NCBI GenBank assembly: GCA_007122565.1
Contig: SKTJ01000316.1
Location: 1 to 7,759 of the forward strand
Direction of reading: 5' to 3'
From: Syntrophomonadaceae bacterium
Lineage (GTDB): Bacteria; Bacillota; Dethiobacteria; DTU022; UBA8154
Length of the DNA stretch: 7,759 nucleotides
Below are positions 1 through 6,474 of the stretch, piece by piece. Below the pieces are notes generated by a model, which did not search any database, was not told the origin of the DNA, and saw only the letters and a program-made list of their open reading frames with translations. How positions within the stretch are numbered: position 1 is the stretch's first letter; each line of letters opens with the position of its first letter. A program made the position numbers and the translations under genes.

Positions 1-2
1 CA

Positions 3-59
3 GTACTAAAAGGAGTCGCCCAGGCAATGGACCTTTATGCATTTGCTTCTATTGATTAG
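3..59 (+). CDS. C-terminal tail of an unidentified upstream gene (partial)
   Basis: An open frame enters from the left edge and ends at TAG (57-59), giving 18 residues: VLKGVAQAMDLYAFASID. The stretch is too short for me to recognise a family. The reading is plausible because the other two forward frames stop within the first 60 bases and the downstream 400 bases are non-coding, so a gene ending here fits the layout. The residues may instead be chance. No terminator-like hairpin with a T-run follows directly; the next structure is the palindromic element starting near 82. Confidence 0.4.
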   Translation, partial: VLKGVAQAMDLYAFASID

Positions 60-81
60 TCCGTTTCAAATCTAAACATAA

Positions 82-356
82 TATTCAGGAGCCAGGAGTC
101 AGTATAAAAAAATTGTAACAACTCAGCACTCTGTACACATCACAAAGGGGTTCAGGGTTACCTGTGAGTAACCGTTCGGGCTCGATCAAAAGGCTTTTCC
201 GGACCGGGGTTTCCACATTTTACTTGTCTGAGCGCAGCGAGTTTAAAATGTGGCCGGGTCGGCAAAGGCAACATTATAATCTTTTTGTTTGAGACTGCGG
301 TTTCGAACAGGTATCCTGAACCCCGGTGCTGCAAATGGCTTCTGACTCCCTGAATA
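82..356. repeat. Large imperfect palindromic (MITE-like) element between genes
   Basis: The two halves of this non-coding stretch match each other in inverted orientation at several nested levels. The outer ends are TATTCAGG (82-89) and CCTGAATA (349-356). Just inside are GGAGTCAG (95-102) and CTGACTCC (342-349). The next pair is GGGGTTCAGG-GT-TACCTGT (147-165) against ACAGGTA-T-CCTGAACCCC (307-324), which pairs 17 bases around one small bulge. The innermost pair is CCACATTTTA (213-222) and TAAAATGTGG (244-253) around a 21-nt loop. The arms differ by insertions, as expected of a decayed mobile palindrome. No transposase is present and I see no clear target-site duplication. It could be a non-autonomous element, a genome-specific intergenic repeat or a structured RNA. 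The inverted symmetry is directly visible; the mobile origin is inference. Confidence 0.65.
156..173. repeat. Small local hairpin within the palindromic element
   Basis: GGTTAC (156-161) and GTAACC (168-173) form a perfect 6-bp stem with a 6-nt loop (CTGTGA). It lies in the left arm of the large palindrome and competes with the long-range pairing to 307-324. No T-run follows, so it is not a terminator. Confidence 0.4.
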
Positions 357-389
357 ACTGATGCGGTGCGCTATTTTTTTTAAAGTTCC

Positions 390-407
390 TTGTGAGAGTG
401 ATAACGT
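390..407. promoter_or_regulatory. Weak candidate Rex operator overlapping the promoter
   Basis: The 18-mer TTGTGAGAGTGATAACGT matches the clostridial Rex consensus TTGTTAA-N4-TTAACAA at 9 of 14 defined positions, best in the outer left TTGT and the right TAAC. It overlaps the proposed -35, where a repressor would block transcription, and a rex gene lies directly downstream of the operon. Symmetry is incomplete, so this rests on context more than on sequence. Confidence 0.3.
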
Positions 408-418
408 TCCCTTAATAT
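390..418 (+). promoter_or_regulatory. Candidate sigma-A-type promoter of the rnf/nqr operon
   Basis: TTGTGA (390-395) serves as a -35 (4 of 6 matches to TTGACA), followed by a 17-nt spacer and TAATAT (413-418) as a -10 (4 of 6 matches to TATAAT). It sits 47 bases before the first start codon, downstream of the palindromic element, in an AT-rich stretch. This is the best-spaced pair I see in the upstream gap, but both hexamers are imperfect and AT-rich DNA gives such matches by chance. Confidence 0.4.
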
Positions 419-464
419 TTAAAAATTCTGTTAATTTGGAAAATAGGTTGGGAGGTTAGACAGT

Positions 465-1439
465 ATGAGCAAAACAATTTCCCAAGAGGTATCCAATGCC
501 GTGAGTGATGTTATTATTGCTCTTATTCCCATAACCTTTGTGGCTTCCTTTGTTTTTGGTTTTAAAGCTCTGCTTGTTCTTGCAAGCTGCATGCTCGGAG
601 CCGTAGCAGGCGAGATTTTCGCCAGGAAAATAAAAGGTGAAAAAGCTTCTTTAAACGATGGCAAAGCCCTGCTTACCGGTTTGTTACTGGCGCTGATCTT
701 ACCAACAGCCCCGTGGTGGGTTGTTATCCCTTTATACACAAGCGGCGGTTTTTTAGCCACAGCATTATTTAGAGAATATTTTGGGGTCCTGGGTTTAAAC
801 AGGTTTAACCCTGCTCTGCTGGCGTGGTTGTTTTTGTTAATTGCCCGTACCGGGTTGGTTTATCTTGCTCCGTTTCTGCTGCAGTTCAATCCGTCGCTTG
901 AGCCCTGGCTGCTGGTTGATACTGTTACCGGAGCAACCCCCCTCATTATGAGTGCCGCCTATGGTTTGACTGTCCTGAGCAACAGCAATATATTTCTTAT
1001 ATATTTAGGAGGGGTTTTGGGTGAAGCCTCTGGCATAGCTTTACTGCTTGGCGCTGCCTACCTCTTATATAAAGGACATATTTCCTGGCATATCCCAGCT
1101 TCCATCTTGGGCACGGTTTTTCTTCTCACCGCAGTTTTGGGTCAGGATCCCCTTTTTCACGTTCTTGCAGGGGGTGTATTTCTTGGAGCTTTCTTTATAG
1201 CAACCGACTGGGCTACCAGCCCCGTATCTGATAAAGGTAAGGTTATATTTGGCATAGGTATCGGTATTTTAACGGTGTTCTTTCGCCTTTATGCCGCCCC
1301 GTACTGGGTTCCTGTTGGAGGTGTAGCCTTTGCCATTTTAATCATGAATGCTTTTGTTCCCGCTATTGACAGGAGTACCGGAAGAATTAAAATCGCTGCT
1401 CTTACAGGGACGGAGCACGAGACAGAGCATGCCGGGTAG
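465..1439 (+). CDS. rnfD: RnfD-type membrane flavoprotein (extra NqrB/RnfD paralogue)
   Basis: A 324-residue, very hydrophobic protein with roughly ten membrane segments, of the NqrB/RnfD family, whose members carry FMN attached through a threonine and take part in transmembrane electron transfer. Visible marks are the family segment around LNRFNPALLAW, the flavin-attachment motif D152-TVTGAT with predicted FMN-threonine T158, and ATDWATSPVSDKGK near the end, which reads like RnfD rather than NqrB. The start is set by GGGAGGT (450-456), 8 nt before the ATG. It is a paralogue of the nqrB gene further down the operon, sharing the ATD-x-x-TSP and LLMNA/LIMNA-type C-terminal blocks, but it lacks the N-terminal extension seen there. 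It is first in the operon and followed by a flavin lipoprotein, so the pair may form an extra outward electron branch (inference). Confidence 0.85.
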   Translation: MSKTISQEVSNAVSDVIIALIPITFVASFVFGFKALLVLASCMLGAVAGEIFARKIKGEKASLNDGKALLTGLLLALILPTAPWWVVIPLYTSGGFLATALFREYFGVLGLNRFNPALLAWLFLLIARTGLVYLAPFLLQFNPSLEPWLLVDTVTGATPLIMSAAYGLTVLSNSNIFLIYLGGVLGEASGIALLLGAAYLLYKGHISWHIPASILGTVFLLTAVLGQDPLFHVLAGGVFLGAFFIATDWATSPVSDKGKVIFGIGIGILTVFFRLYAAPYWVPVGGVAFAILIMNAFVPAIDRSTGRIKIAALTGTEHETEHAG

Positions 1440-1491
1440 TAACGCTTTGCTGGACGGGTGCGGTTTGCAGAAAGGATGCAATAATTGGTGA

Positions 1492-1501
1492 TGGTTAACC
1501 A
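1492..1501. promoter_or_regulatory. 10-bp perfect palindrome in the rnfD-lipoprotein gap
   Basis: TGGTTAACCA is a perfect palindrome in the 105-nt gap before the lipoprotein gene. The larger context TTGGTGA-TGG-TTAACCA resembles a Rex site in its right half, but the half-site spacing is 3 rather than 4. It could be a regulator site or chance. Apart from this and the ribosome binding site, the gap shows nothing clear. Confidence 0.2.
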
Positions 1502-1538
1502 GGATTGAACAAATAGAAAAAACATAGCTTTAATTCAT

Positions 1539-1545
1539 AGGAGGG
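1539..1545 (+). promoter_or_regulatory. Ribosome binding site deciding the lipoprotein start
   Basis: AGGAGGG lies 8 nt before ATG at 1554. A GTG at 1545 overlaps the site itself and one at 1551 is only 5 nt away, so 1554 is the better start. Confidence 0.75.
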
Positions 1546-1553
1546 TGACTGTG

Positions 1554-1955
1554 ATGAAATGTAAGATTAGGACGGTTCTGCTTTTGACGGTTTCACTTGC
1601 ACTGATGATGTTAATTGTTGGATGTGCCCCTGGTGAAGAAGCTTATCAGGACGGTAATTATAAGGGTGTTTCTGAAGATGAAACTTTAGAGGTCACGCTT
1701 ACCCTGGAAAATGGAGAAATTGTAGCTGCAGAAATCGCGGAATTTGACAGTGAAGGCAGCAAAAAAGACATTGAGGCCTATTTGGTATGTTTCGAAGATG
1801 ACAGAGTACCTTTGTTGGCAGAAGCCCATCCCGCTCTGGCGGGGCAAATCATAAACCAGAATAACTGGGATGTGGATGTTTTTACCGGCGCAACCACGAC
1901 TTCTGATAAAGTCAGGGAAGCTGCGGAAAAAGCCCTGCAGACAGCAAGGATATAA
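1554..1955 (+). CDS. FMN-binding-domain lipoprotein (RnfG/PplA-like)
   Basis: A 133-residue protein with a lipoprotein signal peptide: positive N-terminus, hydrophobic stretch at about 8-22, and lipobox I-V-G-C with C24 as the lipidated cysteine. The mature part is one small FMN_bind domain. It opens with YQDGNYKGVSEDE and an alternating beta segment (LEVTLTLENGEIVAAEI), and ends in the attachment motif DVFTGATTT, where T114 is the predicted FMN-linked threonine. It is therefore an outward-facing flavoprotein tethered to the membrane. It lacks the ETPGLG block and the transmembrane anchor of RnfG/NqrC, and its opening more resembles the FMN-binding repeats of extracellular-electron-transfer lipoproteins such as PplA. 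It sits between the RnfD paralogue and nqrA (37-nt gap), so it probably receives electrons from one of the membrane flavoproteins. The family is clear; the partner is inference. Confidence 0.8.
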   Translation: MKCKIRTVLLLTVSLALMMLIVGCAPGEEAYQDGNYKGVSEDETLEVTLTLENGEIVAAEIAEFDSEGSKKDIEAYLVCFEDDRVPLLAEAHPALAGQIINQNNWDVDVFTGATTTSDKVREAAEKALQTARI

Positions 1956-1977
1956 GGTCTGCAAATGCCAAAAAAGC

Positions 1978-1984
1978 AGGAGGT
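1978..1984 (+). promoter_or_regulatory. Ribosome binding site deciding the nqrA start
   Basis: AGGAGGT lies 8 nt before ATG at 1993. The frame is open further upstream to 1870, inside the lipoprotein gene, but that region has no comparable site and would add 41 residues without family resemblance. Confidence 0.8.
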
Positions 1985-1992
1985 TTGAAACA

Positions 1993-3450
1993 ATGGGAGA
2001 GGGAGTGAAAGTTATTAATAAAACAATCCACGGGGGTTATCATTTTAATCTTGAAGGCAAACCTCAGGATAGACTAATTGAGCTTGGGCTTCCCTCAGAG
2101 GTAGTGATCCCCCTTAAACAGGGTTTTGGCCGGGAGGTTAAGTCCCTCGTTAAAGCGGGTGAAGAGGTTAAAGCGGGGCAGATCATCGGCAGAGATGATC
2201 TGGGTATTTCCAGCCCGGTGCATGCCAGTGTTAATGGAACGGTAGAGAGCTTAGTGAAGCTGGAATCCTCTCAGGGGAGTATCAATGCCGTGGTTATTAA
2301 AGCAGATGGAACTATCGATTGGCAACCACTGGCCGGTCATAACCGGGATTGGCAGCAGCTGTCTGTGGATAAGATCGAAAGTCTGCTCTATTCTTCGGGG
2401 GTTACTTCCCTTAGTGGGAAGGGAATACCGACCAGGTTTAAGACTTCTTTCATCTCCAACCGGGAAGTAGAGGAACTGATTGTGCAGGGGATTGAGGATG
2501 ATCCTTATCACCTTTCTTTAGCGGCTCTGTTAGCTGGTGAAAGAGGTGACCACTTTATTGAGGGAATAAGGATTCTACAGAAGATCATGCCTCAGGCTAA
2601 TATTCATCTGGCTGTTAATAGTGAGCGGCAGCAGATGGTTAAGGAACTGGTTCTGAGAACCGGGGATCCGGAATGGCTGGCCTTATGTTCCTTACATCCC
2701 AAATACCCGCAGGGTAATGAGCAGTTATTGACCCGGACTATCCTTGGAGATCGGGCTAAAAATTCAGCCGACGCTAAAAAAGTAGTGGTCTTATCCGTAG
2801 CGACTATTTTGAAGGTTCATGATGCAGTGGTGGAAGGGAAGCCCTTAATCGAGTGCATGGTAGCCCTGTGTGGTCCGGGCTGGAAGGAGAACTTTCATCT
2901 CAAGGTGCGAATAGGCACCCCGCTTAAAGCCATTAGCAGCACTTATCTGCAGCAGGCCGCTAATTATCGGCTAATCCCCAATAACATCCTAACCAATAGG
3001 GCTATCACCGATCTCTCTTTCCCAGTTGACCGTAGCTTTACCACTTTGGCAGCGGTTTCGGAAAATAAGGCAAAGAAAAGCCGCTCTTACTCACGCACAT
3101 TTCTTGCGGCTTTTAATCCATTAACAGAGCAGGGCTGCGACGCCAATAATCACGGTGAATTAAGGCCTTGTATATTTTGCGGTAACTGTGAAGAGGTCTG
3201 TCCGGTGGGGATTATCCCCCATCTCCTGGATAAACATGTAAAAAGGAACTTGATTAGTAAGGAGTTAATCAGATACGACATTTTCGAATGTATTGAATGT
3301 AATCTCTGTTCTTTTGTCTGTCCCTCCAAGATCCCTGTGGCCAGGCATATCAAATTAGGCTGTCAAAAACTTATTGATTATGGCTATAAGCAGCAACCTG
3401 CAGTTGACCCTGAAGAAGAAGAGTTGGTTGGCGATTACTATGTGGGGTAG
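1993..3450 (+). CDS. nqrA: NqrA/RnfC-like subunit with two 4Fe-4S clusters
   Basis: A 485-residue soluble subunit of the NqrA/RnfC family. The N-terminal half has a barrel-sandwich segment (VKAGEEVKAGQIIG, SPVHASVNGTV; about 45-80). The middle contains what should be the RnfC NADH/FMN loop, normally GGAGFPT, but here S141-GKGIPT, followed by QGIEDDPY (165-172). An SLBB-like region ends in VRIGTP (307-310). The C-terminus carries two ferredoxin-type motifs: C393, C396, C399, C403-P and C433, C436, C439, C443-P. These clusters are typical of RnfC, whereas the V. cholerae-type NqrA I know has lost these cysteines. RnfC and NqrA are homologous, and gene order (directly before nqrBCDEF) places this one in the subunit A role. 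It probably sits on the cytoplasmic face of the complex. A name of rnfC would also be defensible. No RnfB partner is encoded nearby. Confidence 0.8.
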   Translation: MGEGVKVINKTIHGGYHFNLEGKPQDRLIELGLPSEVVIPLKQGFGREVKSLVKAGEEVKAGQIIGRDDLGISSPVHASVNGTVESLVKLESSQGSINAVVIKADGTIDWQPLAGHNRDWQQLSVDKIESLLYSSGVTSLSGKGIPTRFKTSFISNREVEELIVQGIEDDPYHLSLAALLAGERGDHFIEGIRILQKIMPQANIHLAVNSERQQMVKELVLRTGDPEWLALCSLHPKYPQGNEQLLTRTILGDRAKNSADAKKVVVLSVATILKVHDAVVEGKPLIECMVALCGPGWKENFHLKVRIGTPLKAISSTYLQQAANYRLIPNNILTNRAITDLSFPVDRSFTTLAAVSENKAKKSRSYSRTFLAAFNPLTEQGCDANNHGELRPCIFCGNCEEVCPVGIIPHLLDKHVKRNLISKELIRYDIFECIECNLCSFVCPSKIPVARHIKLGCQKLIDYGYKQQPAVDPEEEELVGDYYVG

Positions 3451-3466
3451 GAAGGAAGGATTATAA

Positions 3467-4555
3467 ATGCTCCGACTATGCGAAATCTTAAATAATCTGC
3501 AGGAAAAGGAATCTCTTAAGGTTATGAGGCCTGTGCTGAGGGCGGCTGATTCTTACCTTTATGGTTCCGATGAGGTTACCCTTGGGGCGCCTCATATTGT
3601 TGACAATCTGGATAGCAGGAGATATATGCTCATGGTAGTCCTGGCCCTTATGCCCAGCACCATTGCTGCGATTTACTTTTACGGCTGGCGTGCCTTGGCG
3701 ATGATCCTGGTTTCTTTACTCTTTGGGGGGCTGACGGAGGTTCTGTTCGCTATCTTCAGAAAGAAAGAGATTCAGGCGGAAGGGCTCTTGGTCACCAGCC
3801 TCATGTTTCCTCTGATTCTGCCGCCCACGTTACCTTTATGGATAGTGGCCGTCGGCTCTACTTTTGGCGTCTTTTTCGGTAAAGAGGTATTTGGAGGAAC
3901 AGGGCGCAATATATTTAATGCTGCTATTGTAGGGCGCGTCTTCATTACCGTCGCTTTTCCTTCTTTGATGACTACAGTGTGGCAAGAACCGCTGCTGGGA
4001 GGACTGGGGGGATTTTTAAGTTACCAGGCAGATGTCATAACCTCGGCCACACCCCTTATTGCTTACCGTATGGGAGAGCTGATGACCTATTCTTATACCG
4101 AACTATTATTCGGTGCGGCCCCCGGCTCTATGGGAGAGACTTTCCGTTTTGGCATTATTATGGCCGGCATCTTCTTAATGGTGACCAAGGTGAGTAACTG
4201 GAGAATACCGGTGGCTTACCTCGGTTCAGTAGCCATATTTTCCAGTATCGGTCATCTTGTTATGCCCGAACTGGTAGCGCCTCCCCTATTTCAACTCCTC
4301 AGTGGAGGGTTGCTCTTTGGCGCTTTTTTTATGGCAACCGATCCCGTTACCTCTCCTTTTACCGGACCTGGGAAATGGCTCTTTGGTCTTATGCTCGGCC
4401 TGCTGACGGTTTTGTTCAGAGGTTTTTCCGGAGCTGTGGAGGGGGTGGTGTTCAGCATTCTGTTGATGAATGCGATGACACCCTTAATCGATACCGTTGT
4501 CTTAAAGGTAAGGTATAAACCATTAGAAAGGAGAGGGGTGCCTGACAATGTATAA
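3467..4555 (+). CDS. nqrB: Na+-NQR subunit B
   Basis: A 362-residue polytopic protein of the NqrB/RnfD family, with a hydrophilic N-terminal stretch of about 50 residues before the first membrane segment, as in NqrB. Family blocks are clear: VTSLMFPLILPPTLPLW, GKEVFGGTGRNIFNAA, and FMATDPVTSPFTGPGKW. ATDP and GKW are closer to NqrB than to RnfD. The covalent FMN site reads D189-VITSAT with predicted attachment at T195; the usual glycine of S/T-G-A-T is serine here. In characterised NQR this subunit lies in the membrane core, takes part in quinone reduction and Na+ movement, and also binds riboflavin; those roles are carried over from the family. The start follows GGAAGGA (3454-3460) at 6 nt. 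The 3' end overlaps nqrC by 8 nt, suggesting translational coupling. Confidence 0.9.
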   Translation: MLRLCEILNNLQEKESLKVMRPVLRAADSYLYGSDEVTLGAPHIVDNLDSRRYMLMVVLALMPSTIAAIYFYGWRALAMILVSLLFGGLTEVLFAIFRKKEIQAEGLLVTSLMFPLILPPTLPLWIVAVGSTFGVFFGKEVFGGTGRNIFNAAIVGRVFITVAFPSLMTTVWQEPLLGGLGGFLSYQADVITSATPLIAYRMGELMTYSYTELLFGAAPGSMGETFRFGIIMAGIFLMVTKVSNWRIPVAYLGSVAIFSSIGHLVMPELVAPPLFQLLSGGLLFGAFFMATDPVTSPFTGPGKWLFGLMLGLLTVLFRGFSGAVEGVVFSILLMNAMTPLIDTVVLKVRYKPLERRGVPDNV

Positions 4556-5177
4556 TAATGCTGCAATAGAGAACAAAAGGGCGTTTGACCTTAAGAAAGT
4601 TTTTTTGGATAAATTAAGATCGTTGGTTTTTATATTAATTCTCGCTTCATTCTCGTCAGGAGTGCTGATGGGAGTCAGCGCCATGATCCCCCTGGACCAG
4701 GAGGGGCTGGATCTTGAATCAAAGCTGTTAATCCTCAGAGCCTTTGCTATTGAATCCGGCACAGATAATATAGAGCAGACATTTCAGGAAAATGTTGCCA
4801 TAGACGAGGTTGAGGGGCTCACATTATACCGGAGCAATGAAGGGAGTATCGCTTTCGAGTTTACCGGAAGGGGGCACATGGCCCCAATTACGGCCCTTGT
4901 TGCCCTGGCCCCGGATCTAAAGACCATCGAGGGACTTGTGATACTGGAACAGCAGGAAACCCCCGGTCTTGGCGGGCGAATTGCTGAGGGGGAGTTTTTG
5001 GATCAGTTCAAGGGGCTGGCCCTTAACCCGGAGCCGGTAATTCTACCGGCGGGGAGAGCAGCCACGGCGGATCATGAGGTGGAGGGTATTACAGGGGCTA
5101 CCTTGACTACTAAAGCCCTGGAGGCCATGCTCACGCAAAGCATTCAGGAAGTTATGCAAAAGCTGGAGGTGAACTAA
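4548..5177 (+). CDS. nqrC: Na+-NQR subunit C
   Basis: A 209-residue protein with one N-terminal membrane anchor (about residues 25-47) and an extracytoplasmic FMN_bind domain. Two signatures identify it: ETPGLGGR (137-144), shared by NqrC and RnfG, and GITGATLTTKA near the C-terminus, where T185 is the predicted FMN-linked threonine. NqrC passes electrons between the intramembrane iron-sulfur centre and the NqrB flavin on the outer face. It is shorter than V. cholerae NqrC (about 257 residues) and close to RnfG length, but position and context are those of nqrC. The ATG lies inside the end of nqrB, preceded by a GGAG/GAGGGG-rich stretch at 4530-4538, and nqrD starts 1 nt after its stop codon. 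The family is firm; the C versus G label depends on context. Confidence 0.87.
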   Translation: MYNNAAIENKRAFDLKKVFLDKLRSLVFILILASFSSGVLMGVSAMIPLDQEGLDLESKLLILRAFAIESGTDNIEQTFQENVAIDEVEGLTLYRSNEGSIAFEFTGRGHMAPITALVALAPDLKTIEGLVILEQQETPGLGGRIAEGEFLDQFKGLALNPEPVILPAGRAATADHEVEGITGATLTTKALEAMLTQSIQEVMQKLEVN

Positions 5178-5178
5178 A

Positions 5179-5847
5179 ATGGGAAGCCAATGGCATCGCT
5201 TAACTTATACCAAACCCTATGTCCTTTTGAAAGACGGAATATGGAGAAAAAACTCTGTTGTAGGCTCTTCATTGGGGATCTGTTCGGCTCTGGCGGTAAC
5301 CAACCGGCTGGAAAATGGTATTGCCATGGGTCTAGCCGTTACCTTTGTCGTAATGGTGGCTTCTATTGTTACCTCGATGATTAGGGATTATATCCCCTTA
5401 AGGCTTAGGATGATTGCCTATATGGTTATTATATCGACCTTTGTGATTGCGGTGGATATATTTTTTAAAGGTTTTTTCCCCGATATCAGCAGGTCTTTGG
5501 GGCCCTACCTGCCACTAATTATCACTAACTGCCTGATTATGGGAAGGTGTGAGTCCTTTGCCCTCAAAAGCGCTCCCGGATTTTCGCTGATAGATGCCTT
5601 CTCCCACGGCCTTGGCTATACTTTTACCCTGCTGATACTCTCCGCCGTAAGAGAGGTGCTGGCCTTTGGTACTCTATTAAATGTAAGTGTAGTCGGGGCG
5701 GCATGGACCAACTGGATGGTTATGGCTATGGCTCCGGGTGGCTTCTTCCTTCTGGCAGTAATCGTCTGGGTAGTGCGCAGCATGCAGGGTGAGATAGATG
5801 AAGCGGGCGCCACCCCTACTGAGAAGACGGTTATGGAGGCCGCTTAA
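5179..5847 (+). CDS. nqrD: Na+-NQR subunit D
   Basis: A 222-residue membrane protein of the NqrD/RnfE family with about six transmembrane segments. It contains the half-helix motif LGICSALAVT with C35 and a second one, LIITNCLIMGR, with C118. In characterised NQR and Rnf complexes the equivalent cysteines of this subunit and of NqrE/RnfA hold an iron-sulfur cluster in the middle of the membrane; both are present here. FALKSAP after the second motif resembles NqrD. GGAGGTGA (5165-5172), 6 nt before the ATG, sets the start, which directly follows the nqrC stop codon. The N-terminus (about 20 residues with several positive charges) is cytoplasmic by prediction. The C-terminal tail after about residue 200 is charged and not conserved to my knowledge. 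Confidence 0.92.
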   Translation: MGSQWHRLTYTKPYVLLKDGIWRKNSVVGSSLGICSALAVTNRLENGIAMGLAVTFVVMVASIVTSMIRDYIPLRLRMIAYMVIISTFVIAVDIFFKGFFPDISRSLGPYLPLIITNCLIMGRCESFALKSAPGFSLIDAFSHGLGYTFTLLILSAVREVLAFGTLLNVSVVGAAWTNWMVMAMAPGGFFLLAVIVWVVRSMQGEIDEAGATPTEKTVMEAA

Positions 5848-5866
5848 AAACTGCTTTAAGTTTTAA
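5844..5866 (+). other. AT-rich hairpin at the nqrD stop codon
   Basis: TTAAAAACT (5844-5852) can pair with AGTTTTAA (5859-5866) around a 6-nt loop, with one bulged A. It covers the nqrD stop codon and lies in the largest gap (42 nt) within nqrA-F. It lacks a GC stem and a clean T-run, so it is unlikely to be a full terminator; it might affect RNA processing or mean nothing. Confidence 0.25.
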
Positions 5867-5889
5867 ATATATTAAAGGGGAGGAGAGCC

Positions 5890-6474
5890 ATGAGCGACAC
5901 ATTGAATATCTTTTTAGCGTCGGTTCTAACCCACAATATTGTGTTGGTCTATATCCTGGGAATGTGTCCCGCAATCGGAGTTTCAAAAAACCTTAAAACG
6001 GCAATGGGTATGGGGACAGCGGTAATCTTTGTGGTCACTATAACTTCACTGATTAACTGGCTGATTTATAATCTGATCTTAGTCCCTACCGGAGGCGAAA
6101 TTATCTCCTTAATGGTATTTATTATTACCATTGCAGCTACGGTGCAGCTGCTTGAGATGCTGCTCGAGAAATACTTGCCCATGCTTTATTCAGCGTTTGG
6201 GGTCTTCCTGCCGTTGATTACGGTAAACTGTGCTGTGCTGGGTGTAACTCTCTTCCTGGTCTTACGGGAATATACTCTCTTTCAGACCTTAGTTTTTGCT
6301 CTGGGTACATCCGCCGGCTTTTTCCTGGCGATTACGCTGGTGGCCGGCATAAGAGAAAAATTCGATCTTATTGGGGATCCCCCGAAGGGGCTTCAGGGTC
6401 CCGGTATCGTAATGATTATGCTTGGCATTCTAGCCCTTGGTTTTATGGGCTTCGGAGGGATGGTGGATCTATAA
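5890..6474 (+). CDS. nqrE: Na+-NQR subunit E
   Basis: A 194-residue membrane protein with about six transmembrane segments, the partner and distant homologue of NqrD with inverted topology. LGMCPAIGVSKNLKTAMGMG holds C26, the same number as the conserved cysteine of V. cholerae NqrE as I recall it, and LPLITVNCAVLG holds C114. These pair with the two NqrD cysteines around the intramembrane iron-sulfur centre. The C-terminal GIREKFD and LALGFMGFGG blocks are also family-typical, and length is close to the usual 198. A strong GGGGAGGAG site (5877-5885) precedes the ATG. The stop codon overlaps the nqrF start by one base (TAATG), so the two are translationally coupled. The sequence around KTAMGMG and NLILVP is closer to NqrE than to RnfA. 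Confidence 0.93.
   Translation: MSDTLNIFLASVLTHNIVLVYILGMCPAIGVSKNLKTAMGMGTAVIFVVTITSLINWLIYNLILVPTGGEIISLMVFIITIAATVQLLEMLLEKYLPMLYSAFGVFLPLITVNCAVLGVTLFLVLREYTLFQTLVFALGTSAGFFLAITLVAGIREKFDLIGDPPKGLQGPGIVMIMLGILALGFMGFGGMVDL

Noticed and set aside
275..280. TATAAT hexamer inside the palindromic element
   Set aside because: The position 17 nt upstream is GC-rich and bears no resemblance to a -35, and there is no TG extension.
60..464. Riboswitch (especially FMN type) before the flavoprotein operon
   Set aside because: The flavin genes make this tempting, but I cannot find the FMN riboswitch core; the structure present is a long palindrome with no anti-terminator arrangement.
431..760. Open frame on the minus strand opposite the start of the RnfD gene
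   Set aside because: It lies opposite a well-supported membrane protein gene, has no ribosome binding site of its own and shows no family resemblance; it is a shadow of the real gene. The other minus-strand frames across the operon were rejected for the same reason.
1505..1534. Possible internal promoter TTGAAC-18-TTTAAT before the lipoprotein gene
   Set aside because: The implied transcript start would fall within the ribosome binding site, leaving no usable leader; hexamer matches of this quality are common in AT-rich gaps.
1870..1992. Upstream extension of the nqrA frame
   Set aside because: It overlaps the lipoprotein gene, gives a basic, cysteine-rich non-family sequence, and a strong ribosome binding site points to the ATG at 1993.
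6370..6390. GGGGATCCCC palindrome followed by GAAGGGG in nqrE
   Set aside because: It is explained by the coding sequence for a conserved-type IGDPPKGL loop, with no T-run or other sign of a terminator.
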